Source: Streptomyces malaysiense
GTDB taxonomy: Bacteria; Actinomycetota; Actinomycetes; Streptomycetales; Streptomycetaceae
Direction of reading: 5' to 3'
Assembly (NCBI RefSeq): GCF_000980885.2
Contig: NZ_LBDA02000055.1
Location: forward strand, 1 to 64,000
Length of the DNA: 64,000 bases
Shown here: positions 1 to 8,396 of the stretch, piece after piece
How the letters are laid out: every line of letters begins with the position of its first letter
How positions within the stretch are numbered: position 1 is the first letter of the stretch
Program-made: the position numbers and the translations under genes
The notes under the pieces: generated by a model
Databases searched by the model: none
What the model saw: the letters and a program-made list of their open reading frames with translations, nothing else
Told to the model about the DNA's origin: nothing

Positions 1-1
1 A

Positions 2-1012
2 TCCTCCTCCGCCCCCGAACCTCCCTCGGTTGCCGAGCCCGCCTCGGCCCTCGACTTCGTGGGGTCCGGACCGCCCACCTACGACCCCGAGCCCACCGCC
101 CTCCCCGGCGCCGAACCGGAGGAACTGGCGGAGCTGGTGGCGGACACGGTCCTGGACGGGGCCCGGTACGGGACGTGGACGCTGCGGTCGGTGTCGCTGC
201 GCGGGGACTCGGCCCGCTACCGGGGCGAGCCGCGCCGGGACGCGCTGCTGACCGCGCGGTTCGGGACCGGCGAACACGCGCTGGTGCTCGTCGCCATGGC
301 CACCGGCGCCCGCGCCACCCCCGAGGCGCACCTCGCGGCGGCCGAGGCGTGCCGCTGGATCGGCCGGGCGGTGGGCCGCAGCCACCGGCGGCTCGCCGAG
401 GACATCCGGGCGACCCGGCGCGCCGACCTGAAGGCGGGCCTGCACCGGCTCGCCGACCGGAGCCTCGGCCGGCTCCGCGCGAGCGCCGTCGAACGGGGCG
501 CGGGAGCCGAGGAGTACACGGCCACCCTGCGCTGTCTGCTGCTGCCCGCCGACCCGCACTGCCGTGCCCGCGTCTTCTTCGGCGTCGGTGACGGCGGCCT
601 CTTCCTGCTGCGGGACGGCATCTGGCGGGACATCGAGCCGCGCGCCACGGCGGAGCAGCCCCCCGCGCCGCCCGGCGCTCCCGAGCCCGGTGCGGACGAC
701 GACCGCCTCACCCTCGACCTCGGCGTCCCCGCCCCGCCGGACCCGTACGAACAGCCGCCCGAGCCGCCGTCCCCGCCCGCCCCCGAACCCTTCCGTTTCC
801 AGGTCTCGCTAGCCCGCCCGGGTGATGCGCTGCTGATGTGCACTCCGGGCCTGGCGGAGCCGCTGCGCGGCGAGCCCGCCCTGAGCGCCCATCTGTCCCG
901 GCGCTGGTCGGGCCGCCGCGCGCCCGGCCTCGCCGCGTTCCTCACCGACGCCCGGGTACGGGTCAAGGGCTACGCCGACGACCGTACGGCCGCGGCCCTG
1001 TGGGAGGCGTGA
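2..1012 (+). CDS. PP2C-like protein phosphatase, 5'-truncated by window edge
   Basis: The frame is open to the left edge, so the real start is outside the window; a GTG at 59 is only an internal possibility. About 336 residues are visible. After a Pro/Ala/Glu-rich stretch, the segments FGTGEHALVLVAMATGA, VFFGVGDGGLFLLRDG and, after a Pro-rich linker, GDALLMCTPGLAEPL follow the strand order of actinobacterial PP2C-domain proteins (family knowledge). I do not see the usual metal-binding aspartates clearly, so activity is uncertain. It ends about 105 bases before the pyruvate dehydrogenase gene on the same strand and may belong to a different transcript. Confidence 0.6.
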   Translation, partial: SSSAPEPPSVAEPASALDFVGSGPPTYDPEPTALPGAEPEELAELVADTVLDGARYGTWTLRSVSLRGDSARYRGEPRRDALLTARFGTGEHALVLVAMATGARATPEAHLAAAEACRWIGRAVGRSHRRLAEDIRATRRADLKAGLHRLADRSLGRLRASAVERGAGAEEYTATLRCLLLPADPHCRARVFFGVGDGGLFLLRDGIWRDIEPRATAEQPPAPPGAPEPGADDDRLTLDLGVPAPPDPYEQPPEPPSPPAPEPFRFQVSLARPGDALLMCTPGLAEPLRGEPALSAHLSRRWSGRRAPGLAAFLTDARVRVKGYADDRTAAALWEA

Positions 1013-1118
1013 CCGGCCCGCGTATGCCTCCATGGAACCGGGGCACCACGCACGGGTCCGGGGACGGGTCCGTGACCCCGCACGGATCCCGGACCCCGGA
1101 AGGGGCAGACGAGAGAAC

Positions 1119-2861
1119 ATGGCCAGGCAGAACGTCGCCGAACAGTTCGTCGACATCCTCGTCCGCGCCGGCGTGCGCCGCCTCTACGGCGTCGTCGGCG
1201 ACAGCCTCAACCCGGTCGTGGACGCCGTCCGCCGCCACTCCCGCATCGACTGGGTGCATGTCCGCCATGAGGAGACCGCCGCCTTCGCGGCCGGCGCCGA
1301 GGCCCAGATCACCGGGAAGCTGGCCGCCTGCGCCGGCTCCTGCGGCCCCGGCAACCTGCACCTCATCAACGGCCTGTACGACGCCCACCGCTCCATGGCC
1401 CCCGTGCTCGCCCTCGCCTCCCACATCCCCTCCAGCGAGATCGGCCTCGGGTACTTCCAGGAGACCCACCCCGACCGGCTCTTCCAGGAGTGCAGCCACT
1501 ACAGCGAGCTGATCTCCAGCCCCAGGCAGATGCCCCGGCTGCTCCAGACCGCCATCCAGCACGCCGTCGGCCGGAGCGGGGTCAGCGTGGTCTCGCTGCC
1601 CGGTGACATCGCCGCCGAACCCGCCCCGGAGAAGGCCGCGCAGAGCGCCCTGGTCACCTCCCGGCCCACCGTCCGCCCCGGTGACGCCGAGATCGACGCA
1701 CTCGTGGAGATGATCGACGAGGCCGGCAAGGTCACGCTGTTCTGCGGCAGCGGCACGGCCGGGGCGCACGCCGAGGTGATGCGGTTCGCCGAGAAGATCA
1801 AGTCCCCGGTGGGGCACGCCCTGCGGGGCAAGGAATTCATCCAGTACGACAATCCGTACGACGTCGGCATGAGCGGGCTGCTCGGCTACGGCGCCGCCTA
1901 CGAGGCCACCCACGAGTGCGATCTGCTGATCCTGCTCGGCACCGACTTCCCGTACAACGCCTTCCTGCCCGACGACGTGCGGATAGCCCAGGTCGACGTG
2001 CGGCCCGAGGTGCTCGGCCGGCGCTCCCGGCTCGACCTCGCCGTGTGGGGCGATGTGCGCGAGACGCTGCGCTGCCTCATCCCGCGGGTCGAGGAGAAGA
2101 CCAGCAGGCGCTTCCTGGACCGGATGCTGAAGAAACACGCCGACGCGCTGGAGGGCGTGGTCAAGGCGTACACCAGAAAGGTCGACCGGCACGTCCCGAT
2201 CCACCCCGAGTACGTGGCCGCGGTACTCGACGAAATCGCCGACGACGACGCGGTGTTCACCGTGGACACCGGCATGTGCAACGTCTGGGCGGCGCGCTAC
2301 ATCTCGCCCAACGGCCGCCGCAGGATCATCGGTTCGTTCTCGCACGGCTCGATGGCCAACGGGCTGCCCATGGCGATCGGCGCCCAGTTCACCGACCGGC
2401 GCCGGCAGGTGGTGTCGATGTCCGGTGACGGTGGGTTCACCATGCTGATGGGGGACTTCCTGACGCTCGTGCAGCACGATCTCCCGGTCAAGGTGGTGCT
2501 GTTCGACAACTCCGCGCTCGGAATGATCGAACTGGAGATGATGGTCTCCGGACTGCCCGCGTACGGCACCGTCAACGTCAACCCGGACTTCGCCGCCGTG
2601 GCCCGCGCGTGCGGGGCGTACGGGGTGCGGGTGGAGAAGCCCAAGCAACTCGCCGGCGCGCTCAAGGACGCGTTCCGGCACAAGGGCCCGGCCCTGGTGG
2701 ACATCGTCACCGACCCCAACGCCCTGTCCATCCCGCCGAAGATCAGCGCCGAGATGGTCACCGGGTTCGCGCTGTCCGCCTCCAAGGTCGTGCTGGACGG
2801 CGGGGTCGGCCGCATGGTCCAGATGGCCCGCTCCAACCTGCGCAACGTGCCCCGGCCCTGA
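1119..2861 (+). CDS. poxB: Pyruvate dehydrogenase (quinone/cytochrome), PoxB-type ThDP enzyme
   Basis: A 580-residue ThDP-dependent enzyme that would oxidatively decarboxylate pyruvate to acetate and CO2, passing electrons to quinone at the membrane. The three-domain layout is visible: N-terminal Pyr domain with GDSLNPVVD and the catalytic Glu51 (RHEETAAFAAG), a central FAD-type domain, and a C-terminal PP domain with GDGGFTMLMGDF at about residue 435 and the ThDP/Mg asparagine near 463 (FDNSALGMIELE). I chose ATG 1119 over an upstream ATG at 1032 because the 29 extra residues are low-complexity and a purine-rich GAGAGAAC precedes 1119. The C-terminus lacks an obvious amphipathic lipid-binding helix, so lipid activation as in E. 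coli PoxB is not assured. Confidence 0.85.
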   Translation: MARQNVAEQFVDILVRAGVRRLYGVVGDSLNPVVDAVRRHSRIDWVHVRHEETAAFAAGAEAQITGKLAACAGSCGPGNLHLINGLYDAHRSMAPVLALASHIPSSEIGLGYFQETHPDRLFQECSHYSELISSPRQMPRLLQTAIQHAVGRSGVSVVSLPGDIAAEPAPEKAAQSALVTSRPTVRPGDAEIDALVEMIDEAGKVTLFCGSGTAGAHAEVMRFAEKIKSPVGHALRGKEFIQYDNPYDVGMSGLLGYGAAYEATHECDLLILLGTDFPYNAFLPDDVRIAQVDVRPEVLGRRSRLDLAVWGDVRETLRCLIPRVEEKTSRRFLDRMLKKHADALEGVVKAYTRKVDRHVPIHPEYVAAVLDEIADDDAVFTVDTGMCNVWAARYISPNGRRRIIGSFSHGSMANGLPMAIGAQFTDRRRQVVSMSGDGGFTMLMGDFLTLVQHDLPVKVVLFDNSALGMIELEMMVSGLPAYGTVNVNPDFAAVARACGAYGVRVEKPKQLAGALKDAFRHKGPALVDIVTDPNALSIPPKISAEMVTGFALSASKVVLDGGVGRMVQMARSNLRNVPRP

Positions 2862-3131
2862 CACCGTCCGGACCCCCCTGACACCACCCGGACCGGGGAG
2901 CGGATTTCGGCCAGTTTCACGGCCCGTGACGACATGCCGACCGGCTGTGCCGGGCGCGGCGGTCCGGCCGTCACGGGGCGTCAGCGGCGTCAGGTGGCTG
3001 CCCGGAAGGCCGCCCGGGGGCCTCCGCGGCCATCCCGCGCCCCGGTGCGGCGGGCCCCGGCGGTGGCCGAACCGCCGGTCATCGGGCCGATGCCAGGACT
3101 GGCCGTTGGTCCACTGGGCAAGCATCCCCCC
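2862..3131. other. Intergenic region without a recognisable gene
   Basis: About 270 bases between the pyruvate dehydrogenase and the ATPase gene. The forward frame stays open through it, but the translation is Arg/Pro/Gly-rich with no recognisable motif, and no good ribosome binding site precedes the ATG at 2934. I see no clear hairpin terminator. Confidence 0.4.
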
Positions 3132-3809
3132 GTGAACGTGTTCGACCAGGAGGGGCAGGGTTCGAGCGGCGTGCGGGCGGGGGCCATGAAGAGGCAGGCA
3201 CGAGGGGGCGGTCCCGTGACCACCGGGACCCCCTGCGCGGAACCGGGGGACGGTACGGAGGAGACCCCGGGGGAAGTTCCCGGCGGCGTCCGGGAGGCGG
3301 TGGGCACCGTGCGGGCAGCGGGTCCGGTGCCGGGCGCGGCGGAGTCACCGGGGCGGCTGGTGCGGGTTCCCGCCGGCGATCGCCCACGGGAGGCGCGCGG
3401 CGGGCGCGGCCGGGTCGTGGAGCCGCCGCAGCGGCTGTGGCGCAGGCTCGGGCGGGCGGATCTGCGTTCCGTGCCCGAGGCGCGCCGGGAGCTGCGCGAG
3501 CTGCTGCGGGACTGGGGCAAGCCGGGACGCTCGGAGATCGCCGAGCTGCTCACCAGCGAACTGGTCACCAACGCGCTCGTGCACACCGACGACGACGCCG
3601 TCCTCACCGCGGTCCTGGCGCCGGGCGGACTGCGGGTGGAGGTGAGGGACTTCGTGCCCCGAAGACCCCGGGTGCGCACCCCCGACCCGGACGGCGACAC
3701 CCACGGCCGTGGCATGGTCCTGGTGGAGTCCCTCGCGGACGCCTGGGGCGTACGGCCGCACGGGGTCGGCAAGTCGGTGTGGTTCGAACTGGGCGCCGAG
3801 GCGGCGTGA
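3132..3809 (+). CDS. Anti-sigma-factor-type ATP-binding regulatory protein (HATPase_c)
   Basis: The C-terminal half (about 120 residues) is a serine-kinase-type ATPase domain of the SpoIIAB/RsbW family: N-box ELLTSELVTNALVHT near residue 140, then the G-box GDTHGRGMVLVESLADAWG and a terminal GKSVWFEL strand. Such proteins bind and phosphorylate partners or act as stand-alone ATPases in Streptomyces; the partner is not in the window. The N-terminal half is Gly/Arg/Pro-rich and probably disordered. The start is uncertain: GTG 3132 and ATG 3186 are both in frame and neither has a strong ribosome binding site. A long perfect hairpin follows the stop. Confidence 0.75.
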   Translation: MNVFDQEGQGSSGVRAGAMKRQARGGGPVTTGTPCAEPGDGTEETPGEVPGGVREAVGTVRAAGPVPGAAESPGRLVRVPAGDRPREARGGRGRVVEPPQRLWRRLGRADLRSVPEARRELRELLRDWGKPGRSEIAELLTSELVTNALVHTDDDAVLTAVLAPGGLRVEVRDFVPRRPRVRTPDPDGDTHGRGMVLVESLADAWGVRPHGVGKSVWFELGAEAA

Positions 3810-3872
3810 GCGACGGCGGTCGTGGGCCGGGGACGGGCAGGGGCCGGGGACGGGCACGGGGCGGTGACGGAC

Positions 3873-3914
3873 ATGGGCCGGGGGTGCGACCGCTCGGTCG
3901 CACCCCCGGCCCAT
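3873..3914. terminator. Bidirectional terminator hairpin
   Basis: A perfect 19-bp stem (left arm 3873-3891, right arm 3896-3914) closes a GCTC loop. It lies between the convergent ATPase gene and the DUF2637 gene, so it can stop transcription from both sides. There is no U-tract, as is common in Streptomyces. Confidence 0.8.
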
Positions 3915-3979
3915 GAGGGATCCGTGGCTCCTGGAGGCTCCTGGGGCCTCTCGTCCCGATCACGCCGGGCTCGCGGACC

Positions 3980-5047
3980 CTAGCCGAACTGCTGCTCCAG
4001 GTCCTTGAGCTTGCGCTCCAGGGAGTCCAGGCGGGGCAGGGCCATGGTGTCGTCCTCGGCGGTGAGGTCGACGGTCACCGGCTCGGGCCCTTTGGCCACC
4101 GGCTCAGACCCTTTGCGGACCGGCTGGAGGGAGGGACGGGAGGGCACCGGCAGAGCATCCGCGTTCGCTATGGCAGGCTCCGCGGAGGTGGCGCCCGAGG
4201 AGCCGCGCTCCACCGCCTGCACCTCGACCTGCCGGCCGCCGACCCGGTTCACGAAGCGGCCGTGGCCCCGGCTGATGGCCTTGAGCTGGGCGCGCTCCAT
4301 CCGCTGCTGCTCGCGCCTGCGCTGGCGCGACTGCTCCTTCTGCCGGTTGTCCTCGCGGACCTCCTCGACCGCCTCGTCCAGGCTGCGCACGCCCTCCAGG
4401 AGCATCAGCGACCACGCCTTGTAGGTCTCGCGGGGCGCGCGCAGCCAGCGCACGATGCGGATCTGCGGCAGCGGGCGCGGCACCAGGCCCTGCTCGCGCA
4501 GCGCGGCGCGGCGGGTCTGCTTGAGCGCGCGGTCGAACAGGACGGCCGCCGACAGGGACATGCCGGAGAAGAACTGCGGGGCGCCCGCGTGGGCGACACC
4601 GCGCGGCGCGTGCACCCAGTTGAACCAGGCGGCGGCCGCGGCGAACAGCCACACGAGGATGCGGGAGCCGAGGGCCGCGTCACCGTGGCTGGCCTCGCGC
4701 ACCGCGAGGACGGAGCAGAACATGGCCGCGCCGTCGAGGCCGAACGGCACCAGGTACTGCCAGCCGTCGGTCAGGCCCAGGTTCTGCTCGCCGAAGCCGA
4801 CGAGGCCGTGGAAGGACAGGGCGGCCGCCACCGCCGCGCAGCAGAACAGCAGCACGTAGGAGGCGGTGCCGTAGATGGCCTCCTTGCGCCGGCGGCGCTC
4901 CTCGCTGCGCTCCCAGGAGTCGTCCGCACTCGCGTTCTCCCCGGAGGAGCGCTTGCCGCGCGCGAGCACCGCTACCGCCGCCACCATGCCCAGGAGCAGT
5001 ACGGCGCCCGGAAGCAGCCAGTTCAGCGATATGTCGGTCAGTCTCAT
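3980..5047 (-). CDS. DUF2637 membrane protein
   Basis: A 355-residue protein with one N-terminal membrane segment (SLNWLLPGAVLLLGMVAAVAV), a charged Ser/Glu/Arg linker, then a cluster of three or four hydrophobic helices (about residues 62-170) matching DUF2637, and a long charged, partly coiled-coil C-terminus ending in LDSLERKLKDLEQQFG. DUF2637 proteins are frequent in Streptomyces chromosomes and conjugative plasmids; some are linked to plasmid spread, but no transfer genes are nearby. I chose ATG 5047 because GGGACCCCTG precedes it and the hydrophobic helix follows; an upstream start at 5098 is open. Confidence 0.75.
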   Translation of the reverse strand: MRLTDISLNWLLPGAVLLLGMVAAVAVLARGKRSSGENASADDSWERSEERRRRKEAIYGTASYVLLFCCAAVAAALSFHGLVGFGEQNLGLTDGWQYLVPFGLDGAAMFCSVLAVREASHGDAALGSRILVWLFAAAAAWFNWVHAPRGVAHAGAPQFFSGMSLSAAVLFDRALKQTRRAALREQGLVPRPLPQIRIVRWLRAPRETYKAWSLMLLEGVRSLDEAVEEVREDNRQKEQSRQRRREQQRMERAQLKAISRGHGRFVNRVGGRQVEVQAVERGSSGATSAEPAIANADALPVPSRPSLQPVRKGSEPVAKGPEPVTVDLTAEDDTMALPRLDSLERKLKDLEQQFG

Positions 5048-5465
5048 CAGGGGTCCCTTGCATTGGGATAGGGCGTAACGCCCGCCATATTGACCCACTC
5101 CGGGCGGCCCTCAGGGAGTTTCGGGGCAAGAGGCCGCCAAGAGGGTGCGAGGGGATGCCCGGGGACGGCGATCTGCTCGAACTGACGCATGAGGGGCGGG
5201 AGTTGAGTTCGAATAAGACTACCCGTACGGATGGTTCGACGGAAAGTTCCTGCGACGGGTGAGGAAGTTGTGAATCACCTGTCCGTGCGCGGCGGCCCGA
5301 TTCGAGTTGATCTTAGTGGACCGCGGGGGTCCGCTCGTCCCCGATCGTCCTCGATCGACCTCGATCGAGTTTGACGTACCGCTCGGTACGTCTAGGGTGC
5401 TTGACGAACAACCGACAAGCCGTCGTCAATGACCCCAAGTACCGACAAGCCGCCAGGAGGACCCC
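5048..5465. other. Divergent promoter region between DUF2637 gene and GntR gene
   Basis: About 420 bases without a gene. It holds a CGATCG-rich triplicate (near 5340-5370, unit CCTCGATCGA), a perfect 20-bp palindrome at 5373-5392 and a direct repeat ACCGACAAGCCG at 5411-5422 and 5441-5452. This density of repeats suggests a regulated divergent promoter. Confidence 0.6.
5373..5392. promoter_or_regulatory. Palindromic operator candidate upstream of GntR gene
   Basis: GACGTACCG-CT-CGGTACGTC: two perfect 9-bp arms with a 2-bp centre, about 75 bases upstream of the GntR start. Size and placement fit an autoregulatory dimer site for the adjacent FadR/FCD-type regulator. Binding is inference. Confidence 0.5.
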
Positions 5466-6179
5466 GTGAGGCAGAGCGCGCAGGGCTCCGCGGCGGCGTA
5501 CACGCACGGTGAGGGACTGGTTCCGGGCCCGCGCCGGCCCGAGGGCGAGCGGCCGGTGGTACAGCGCGCCTCGGTGCGCGGGCAGATCCTGGAGGCGCTG
5601 CGAACGGCGCTGGTCGCGGGCGAGCTGAAGCCGGGCGAGGTGTACTCGGCGCCGGTGCTCGGGGACCGCTTCGGGGTCTCGGCGACGCCCGTGCGGGAGG
5701 CGATGCAGCAGCTGGCCCTGGAGGGCGCCGTCGAGGTGGTGCCCAACCGCGGGTTCCGGGTGGTCGAGCGGGGGGCGCGGGAGCTGGCCGAGCTGGCGGA
5801 GGTGCGGGAGCTGCTGGAGGTCCCGGTGATGCTGCGGCTGGCCCGTACGGTCCCGGCCGCGCGCTGGGCCGAGCTGCGGCCGCTGGCCCAGGACACGGTC
5901 CGGGCGGCGACGTCCGGCTGCCCCGCGACGTACGCCGAGTCCGACCGCGTCTTCCACCGCGCGATGCTGGCCCTCTCCGGCAACGAGGAACTGGTCCGCA
6001 TCGCCTCGGACCTCCACCGCCGTGCACACTGGCCCCTGGCCGGCGGCCCGGTCCGGCACGCCCGCGCGGACCTGCTCGCGGACGCGGCGGAACACGTGTC
6101 CCTGCTGGAGGCACTGGTGGCCCGGGACTTCGAGGTGGTACGGGAACTGGTGGCGGAACACTTCGCGGGCGCGGCCTGA
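5466..6179 (+). CDS. GntR family transcriptional regulator, FadR/FCD subfamily
   Basis: 237 residues. The N-terminal winged helix (about residues 35-100) shows the GntR signature: RGQILEALRTALVAGELKPGE, VLGDRFGVSATPVREAMQQL and the wing VEVVPNRGFRVVE. The C-terminal FCD domain is all-helical (RELAELAEVRELLEVPVMLRLA...), with His and Asp residues (SDRVFHRAMLALSGNEE) that in this family bind metal or carboxylate ligands. The GTG start is preceded by AGGAGG. The target genes are unknown; the palindrome at 5373-5392 could be its own operator. The next downstream sequence is the minisatellite, not a gene. Confidence 0.9.
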   Translation: MRQSAQGSAAAYTHGEGLVPGPRRPEGERPVVQRASVRGQILEALRTALVAGELKPGEVYSAPVLGDRFGVSATPVREAMQQLALEGAVEVVPNRGFRVVERGARELAELAEVRELLEVPVMLRLARTVPAARWAELRPLAQDTVRAATSGCPATYAESDRVFHRAMLALSGNEELVRIASDLHRRAHWPLAGGPVRHARADLLADAAEHVSLLEALVARDFEVVRELVAEHFAGAA

Positions 6180-6228
6180 GCGACCCCGCCGGGCTCGTGG
6201 CCGCACCGGGACGCGGGTCCTCCGGCCC

Positions 6229-6323
6229 CGTGGCCGTACCGGGACGCGAGCGCCGCCGGGCTCGCGGGCGTACCTGGGCAGGGGCGCTGCGGTCTCGTGG
6301 CCGTACCTGGATGGGGCTGCCGC
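6229..6323. repeat. 95-bp exact repeat, copy 1
   Basis: Identical to 6431-6525 (offset 202). The next base differs (T at 6324 versus C at 6526). Exactness within otherwise diverged units points to a recent segmental duplication. Confidence 0.85.
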
Positions 6324-6367
6324 TGGGCCCGTTGCTTGACCCGGACGCGTATGCCGCCGGGCTCGCG

Positions 6368-6442
6368 GCCGTACCGGGGAGGCGGGTGCCGTCGGCGCTG
6401 TGGCCGCACTCAGGCGTGGATGCCGGCGCTCGTGGCCGTACC
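6368..6442. repeat. 75-bp exact repeat, copy 1
   Basis: Identical to 6536-6610 (offset 168). It contains the only copies of the GTGCCGTCGGCGCTGTGGCC variant unit. Confidence 0.85.
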
Positions 6443-6525
6443 GGGACGCGAGCGCCGCCGGGCTCGCGGGCGTACCTGGGCAGGGGCGCTGCGGTCTCGT
6501 GGCCGTACCTGGATGGGGCTGCCGC
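6431..6525. repeat. 95-bp exact repeat, copy 2
   Basis: Second copy of 6229-6323. Its first 12 bases are also the end of the 75-bp repeat at 6368-6442, so the two repeat families interlock. Confidence 0.85.
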
Positions 6526-6535
6526 CGGGTTCGTA

Positions 6536-6610
6536 GCCGTACCGGGGAGGCGGGTGCCGTCGGCGCTGTGGCCGCACTCAGGCGTGGATGCCGGCGCTCG
6601 TGGCCGTACC
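6536..6610. repeat. 75-bp exact repeat, copy 2
   Basis: Second copy of 6368-6442. Confidence 0.85.
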
Positions 6611-6800
6611 CGGACGCGCATGCCGCCGGGCTCGTGGCCGTAACCCGGATGTGGATGCCGCCCGGCCCTCAGCCGCGCCGGGACGCGGGCGCCGCCGGCC
6701 CCGTGGCCGTACTCGGTCGGGGGTGCCGCCGGCTCGTGGCCGTATCCGGACGCGCACGTCGCCGGGATCGCGGCCGTACCCCGACGTGGATGTCGTCGCT

Positions 6801-6834
6801 GCCGAGGGGGCGCGGTTTCCCGCGCCCCCTCGGC
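6801..6834 (-). terminator. Terminator hairpin downstream of DUF2231 gene
   Basis: Perfect 15-bp stem GCCGAGGGGGCGCGG (6801-6815) with its complement at 6820-6834 and a 4-base loop, six bases beyond the DUF2231 stop. Confidence 0.75.
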
Positions 6835-6839
6835 GCGCG

Positions 6840-7373
6840 TTACGAACCGTCGCCGTCGTGCTCGCTGTGCGCCGACTTCGAGAACCCGTCGTGCCACGCC
6901 GCCTTCGCGCCGGAGTCGCCGATCCGGTACACGTCCACCACCGCGCCCACCGCGATGACCGCGGACAGCAGCCCGATGACGATCCGCACCGGCAGCGCGG
7001 ACCAGCGCGAGCCGACGCGCTCCGTGCCCTCCGCCGTGCTCGCCGCGCGACGCAGGTCGCGGCCGGCCCACCACACCACCACGGCCAGTACGAACAGGCC
7101 CAGCGCCCACGGCAGCAGCCCGTCGCCCAGCTCGGTGTGCTTGCGCACCAGCGGGTCGTCGTCGACATGCCGCTCCAGCCACTCACCGGCGTTCGTCGTG
7201 AGCGGCACGCTGACCAGCGACACGAGGCCCAGTACGGGCAGCAGGACGCCGAGCCGGTGCGCGGCCCGCGGCCACACCGCCGCGGCGACCAGCGCGAGCG
7301 CGGTCAGCGGGACCAGCACCACGACGACATGGACGAGCAGGATATGGGCCGGAAGCCCGTTGATGAGTGTCAT
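6840..7373 (-). CDS. DUF2231 family membrane protein
   Basis: 177 residues with four hydrophobic helices (LLVHVVVVLVPLTALALV, LGVLLPVLGLVSLVSVP, LLPWALGLFVLAVVVWW, VRIVIGLLSAVIAVGAVV) and conserved polar positions typical of DUF2231: GLPAHILLVHVV at the N-terminus and TELGDGLLPW before helix 3. The function is not established. I chose ATG 7373, with AGGAGAG upstream, over an in-frame start at 7421. The C-terminal tail is hydrophilic (SAHSEHDGDGS). It is monocistronic between two terminators or repeats. Confidence 0.85.
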   Translation of the reverse strand: MTLINGLPAHILLVHVVVVLVPLTALALVAAAVWPRAAHRLGVLLPVLGLVSLVSVPLTTNAGEWLERHVDDDPLVRKHTELGDGLLPWALGLFVLAVVVWWAGRDLRRAASTAEGTERVGSRWSALPVRIVIGLLSAVIAVGAVVDVYRIGDSGAKAAWHDGFSKSAHSEHDGDGS

Positions 7374-7463
7374 ACGACGCTCTCCTGGAGTGGGGGGTCT
7401 CGGGACGCGCCACCCTGGCACAGCCGTCTCTCAGTTCCCTCTGAGTCCGCCCCGCCTCCCGGG

Positions 7464-8246
7464 TCACGCCGTGACCGGTCCCGCCGCCGGGGGCGCGAGC
7501 TGCGCCGCCAGCCATGTCGGCACGCCCCCCAGGAGCCGGAACAGCCGCCGCGCCTCGTCCCGCAGCCGGGTCGCCGCCGGTTCGTCCTCGGTGTCCGCCA
7601 GGGACACCAGCGCGGGCGCCGTGCCCACGAGGTACCCCAGCTCCTCCCGGATCCGCAGGGACTCCGCGAACCCGTGCCGCGCCTCCGCCAGCTCCCCGTC
7701 CCGCAGGGCGAGCCCGGCGAGATGCCGCCAGGTGAACGACAGCAGCAGTGGATCGGTGTGCGCGGTCGCGCCCGCGTGCGCCCGGCGGTACGCGGCCCGC
7801 GCCGCCTGCGGGGAGCGGGACAGGTTCTCCGCGAGCAGCCCCCGCCGGAAGTCCAGCAGCGCCCGCCCCGCCGCCCCGGGCGGGATCAGCGCCGCCGCCC
7901 GCCCCAGCGCGGCCCGCGCCTCGTCCACCCGGTCCCGGACGCCGTGCAGCGTCGCGGCGTACGCGAGCTGCCCGCGCTCGCACGCGGCCGCGCCCCGCTC
8001 CTCGTCGGTGTGCGCGAGCGCCTCCGCCGTACGCAGCGCGTCCTCCGCGTCCGCCCAGCCGCCCTCGGTGTACAGGCAGCGCTCGACCAGCAGCATCGCC
8101 CGTTGCAGCGCCGCGCCCGGCGTGTCCGGTGGCAGCAGGGCCGCGGCGTCGGCCCAGCAGGCCCGCGAGCGCAACCGCCATACCGCGGTCTGGAGCGGAT
8201 CGTCACCGGCGGTCGTTCCGTTCCCAGACATGGCGGTATACGCCAC
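7464..8246 (-). CDS. TPR-like helical-repeat protein
   Basis: 260 residues, almost entirely alpha-helical Ala/Leu/Arg-rich repeats that read as a tetratricopeptide-type array (AEDALRTAEALAHTDEERG, ARAALGRAAALIPPG, ARAAYRRAHAGA, ARHGFAESLRIREELG). There are no catalytic motifs, signal peptide or DNA-binding domain. It is probably a cytoplasmic scaffold or regulator of unknown partner. I chose GTG 8246 because GGGGAGG lies five bases upstream; an ATG 15 bases further in has no such site. The neighbours are unrelated. Confidence 0.6.
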   Translation of the reverse strand: MAYTAMSGNGTTAGDDPLQTAVWRLRSRACWADAAALLPPDTPGAALQRAMLLVERCLYTEGGWADAEDALRTAEALAHTDEERGAAACERGQLAYAATLHGVRDRVDEARAALGRAAALIPPGAAGRALLDFRRGLLAENLSRSPQAARAAYRRAHAGATAHTDPLLLSFTWRHLAGLALRDGELAEARHGFAESLRIREELGYLVGTAPALVSLADTEDEPAATRLRDEARRLFRLLGGVPTWLAAQLAPPAAGPVTA

Positions 8247-8396
8247 GTTGACCTCCCCAGGCACGCCATCGGGCTGTTGAGTGGTGGCGGCATTCCAGCA
8301 CCGATCGCCACACCGGGCCAAGGGGATGGGTGAAAGTTTTCACAAAGTCGTGGGGGTGCGGCGCGGACGTGATTCGTCCGCTTCGCCCCGCCCGGC

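Larger units (their letters stand above)
6190..6800. repeat. Minisatellite of degenerate ~33-34-nt units
   Basis: Between a GntR gene and a convergent DUF2231 gene lie roughly 18 degenerate copies of a unit close to TGGCCGTACCGGGACGCG followed by NNNGCCGCCGGGCTCG. The core TGGCCGTAC recurs at 6231, 6298, 6433, 6500, 6601, 6634, 6704 and 6737, multiples of 33-34 apart. Inside it a 95-bp block is repeated exactly (6229-6323 and 6431-6525), and a second 75-bp block is repeated exactly (6368-6442 and 6536-6610). Frames stay open because the unit is about 11 codons and has no stop; I see no ribosome binding site or protein family. Confidence 0.8.

Noticed and set aside
963..3125. Long reverse-strand frame opposite the pyruvate dehydrogenase gene
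   Set aside because: Shadow of a GC-rich gene; the protein is His/Arg/Gly-rich without motifs, while the forward frame has a full ThDP enzyme.
3980..5047. Plasmid spread/transfer module
   Set aside because: DUF2637 alone is common on Streptomyces chromosomes and no transfer, replication or partition genes are adjacent.
6190..6800. CRISPR-like array
   Set aside because: Units are directly tandem and degenerate, without unique spacers, and no cas gene is near.
5392..8333. Repeat-encoded proteins across the 6.2-6.8 kb minisatellite
   Set aside because: The unit is about 11 codons without stops, so open frames are expected; no ribosome binding site, signal or family.
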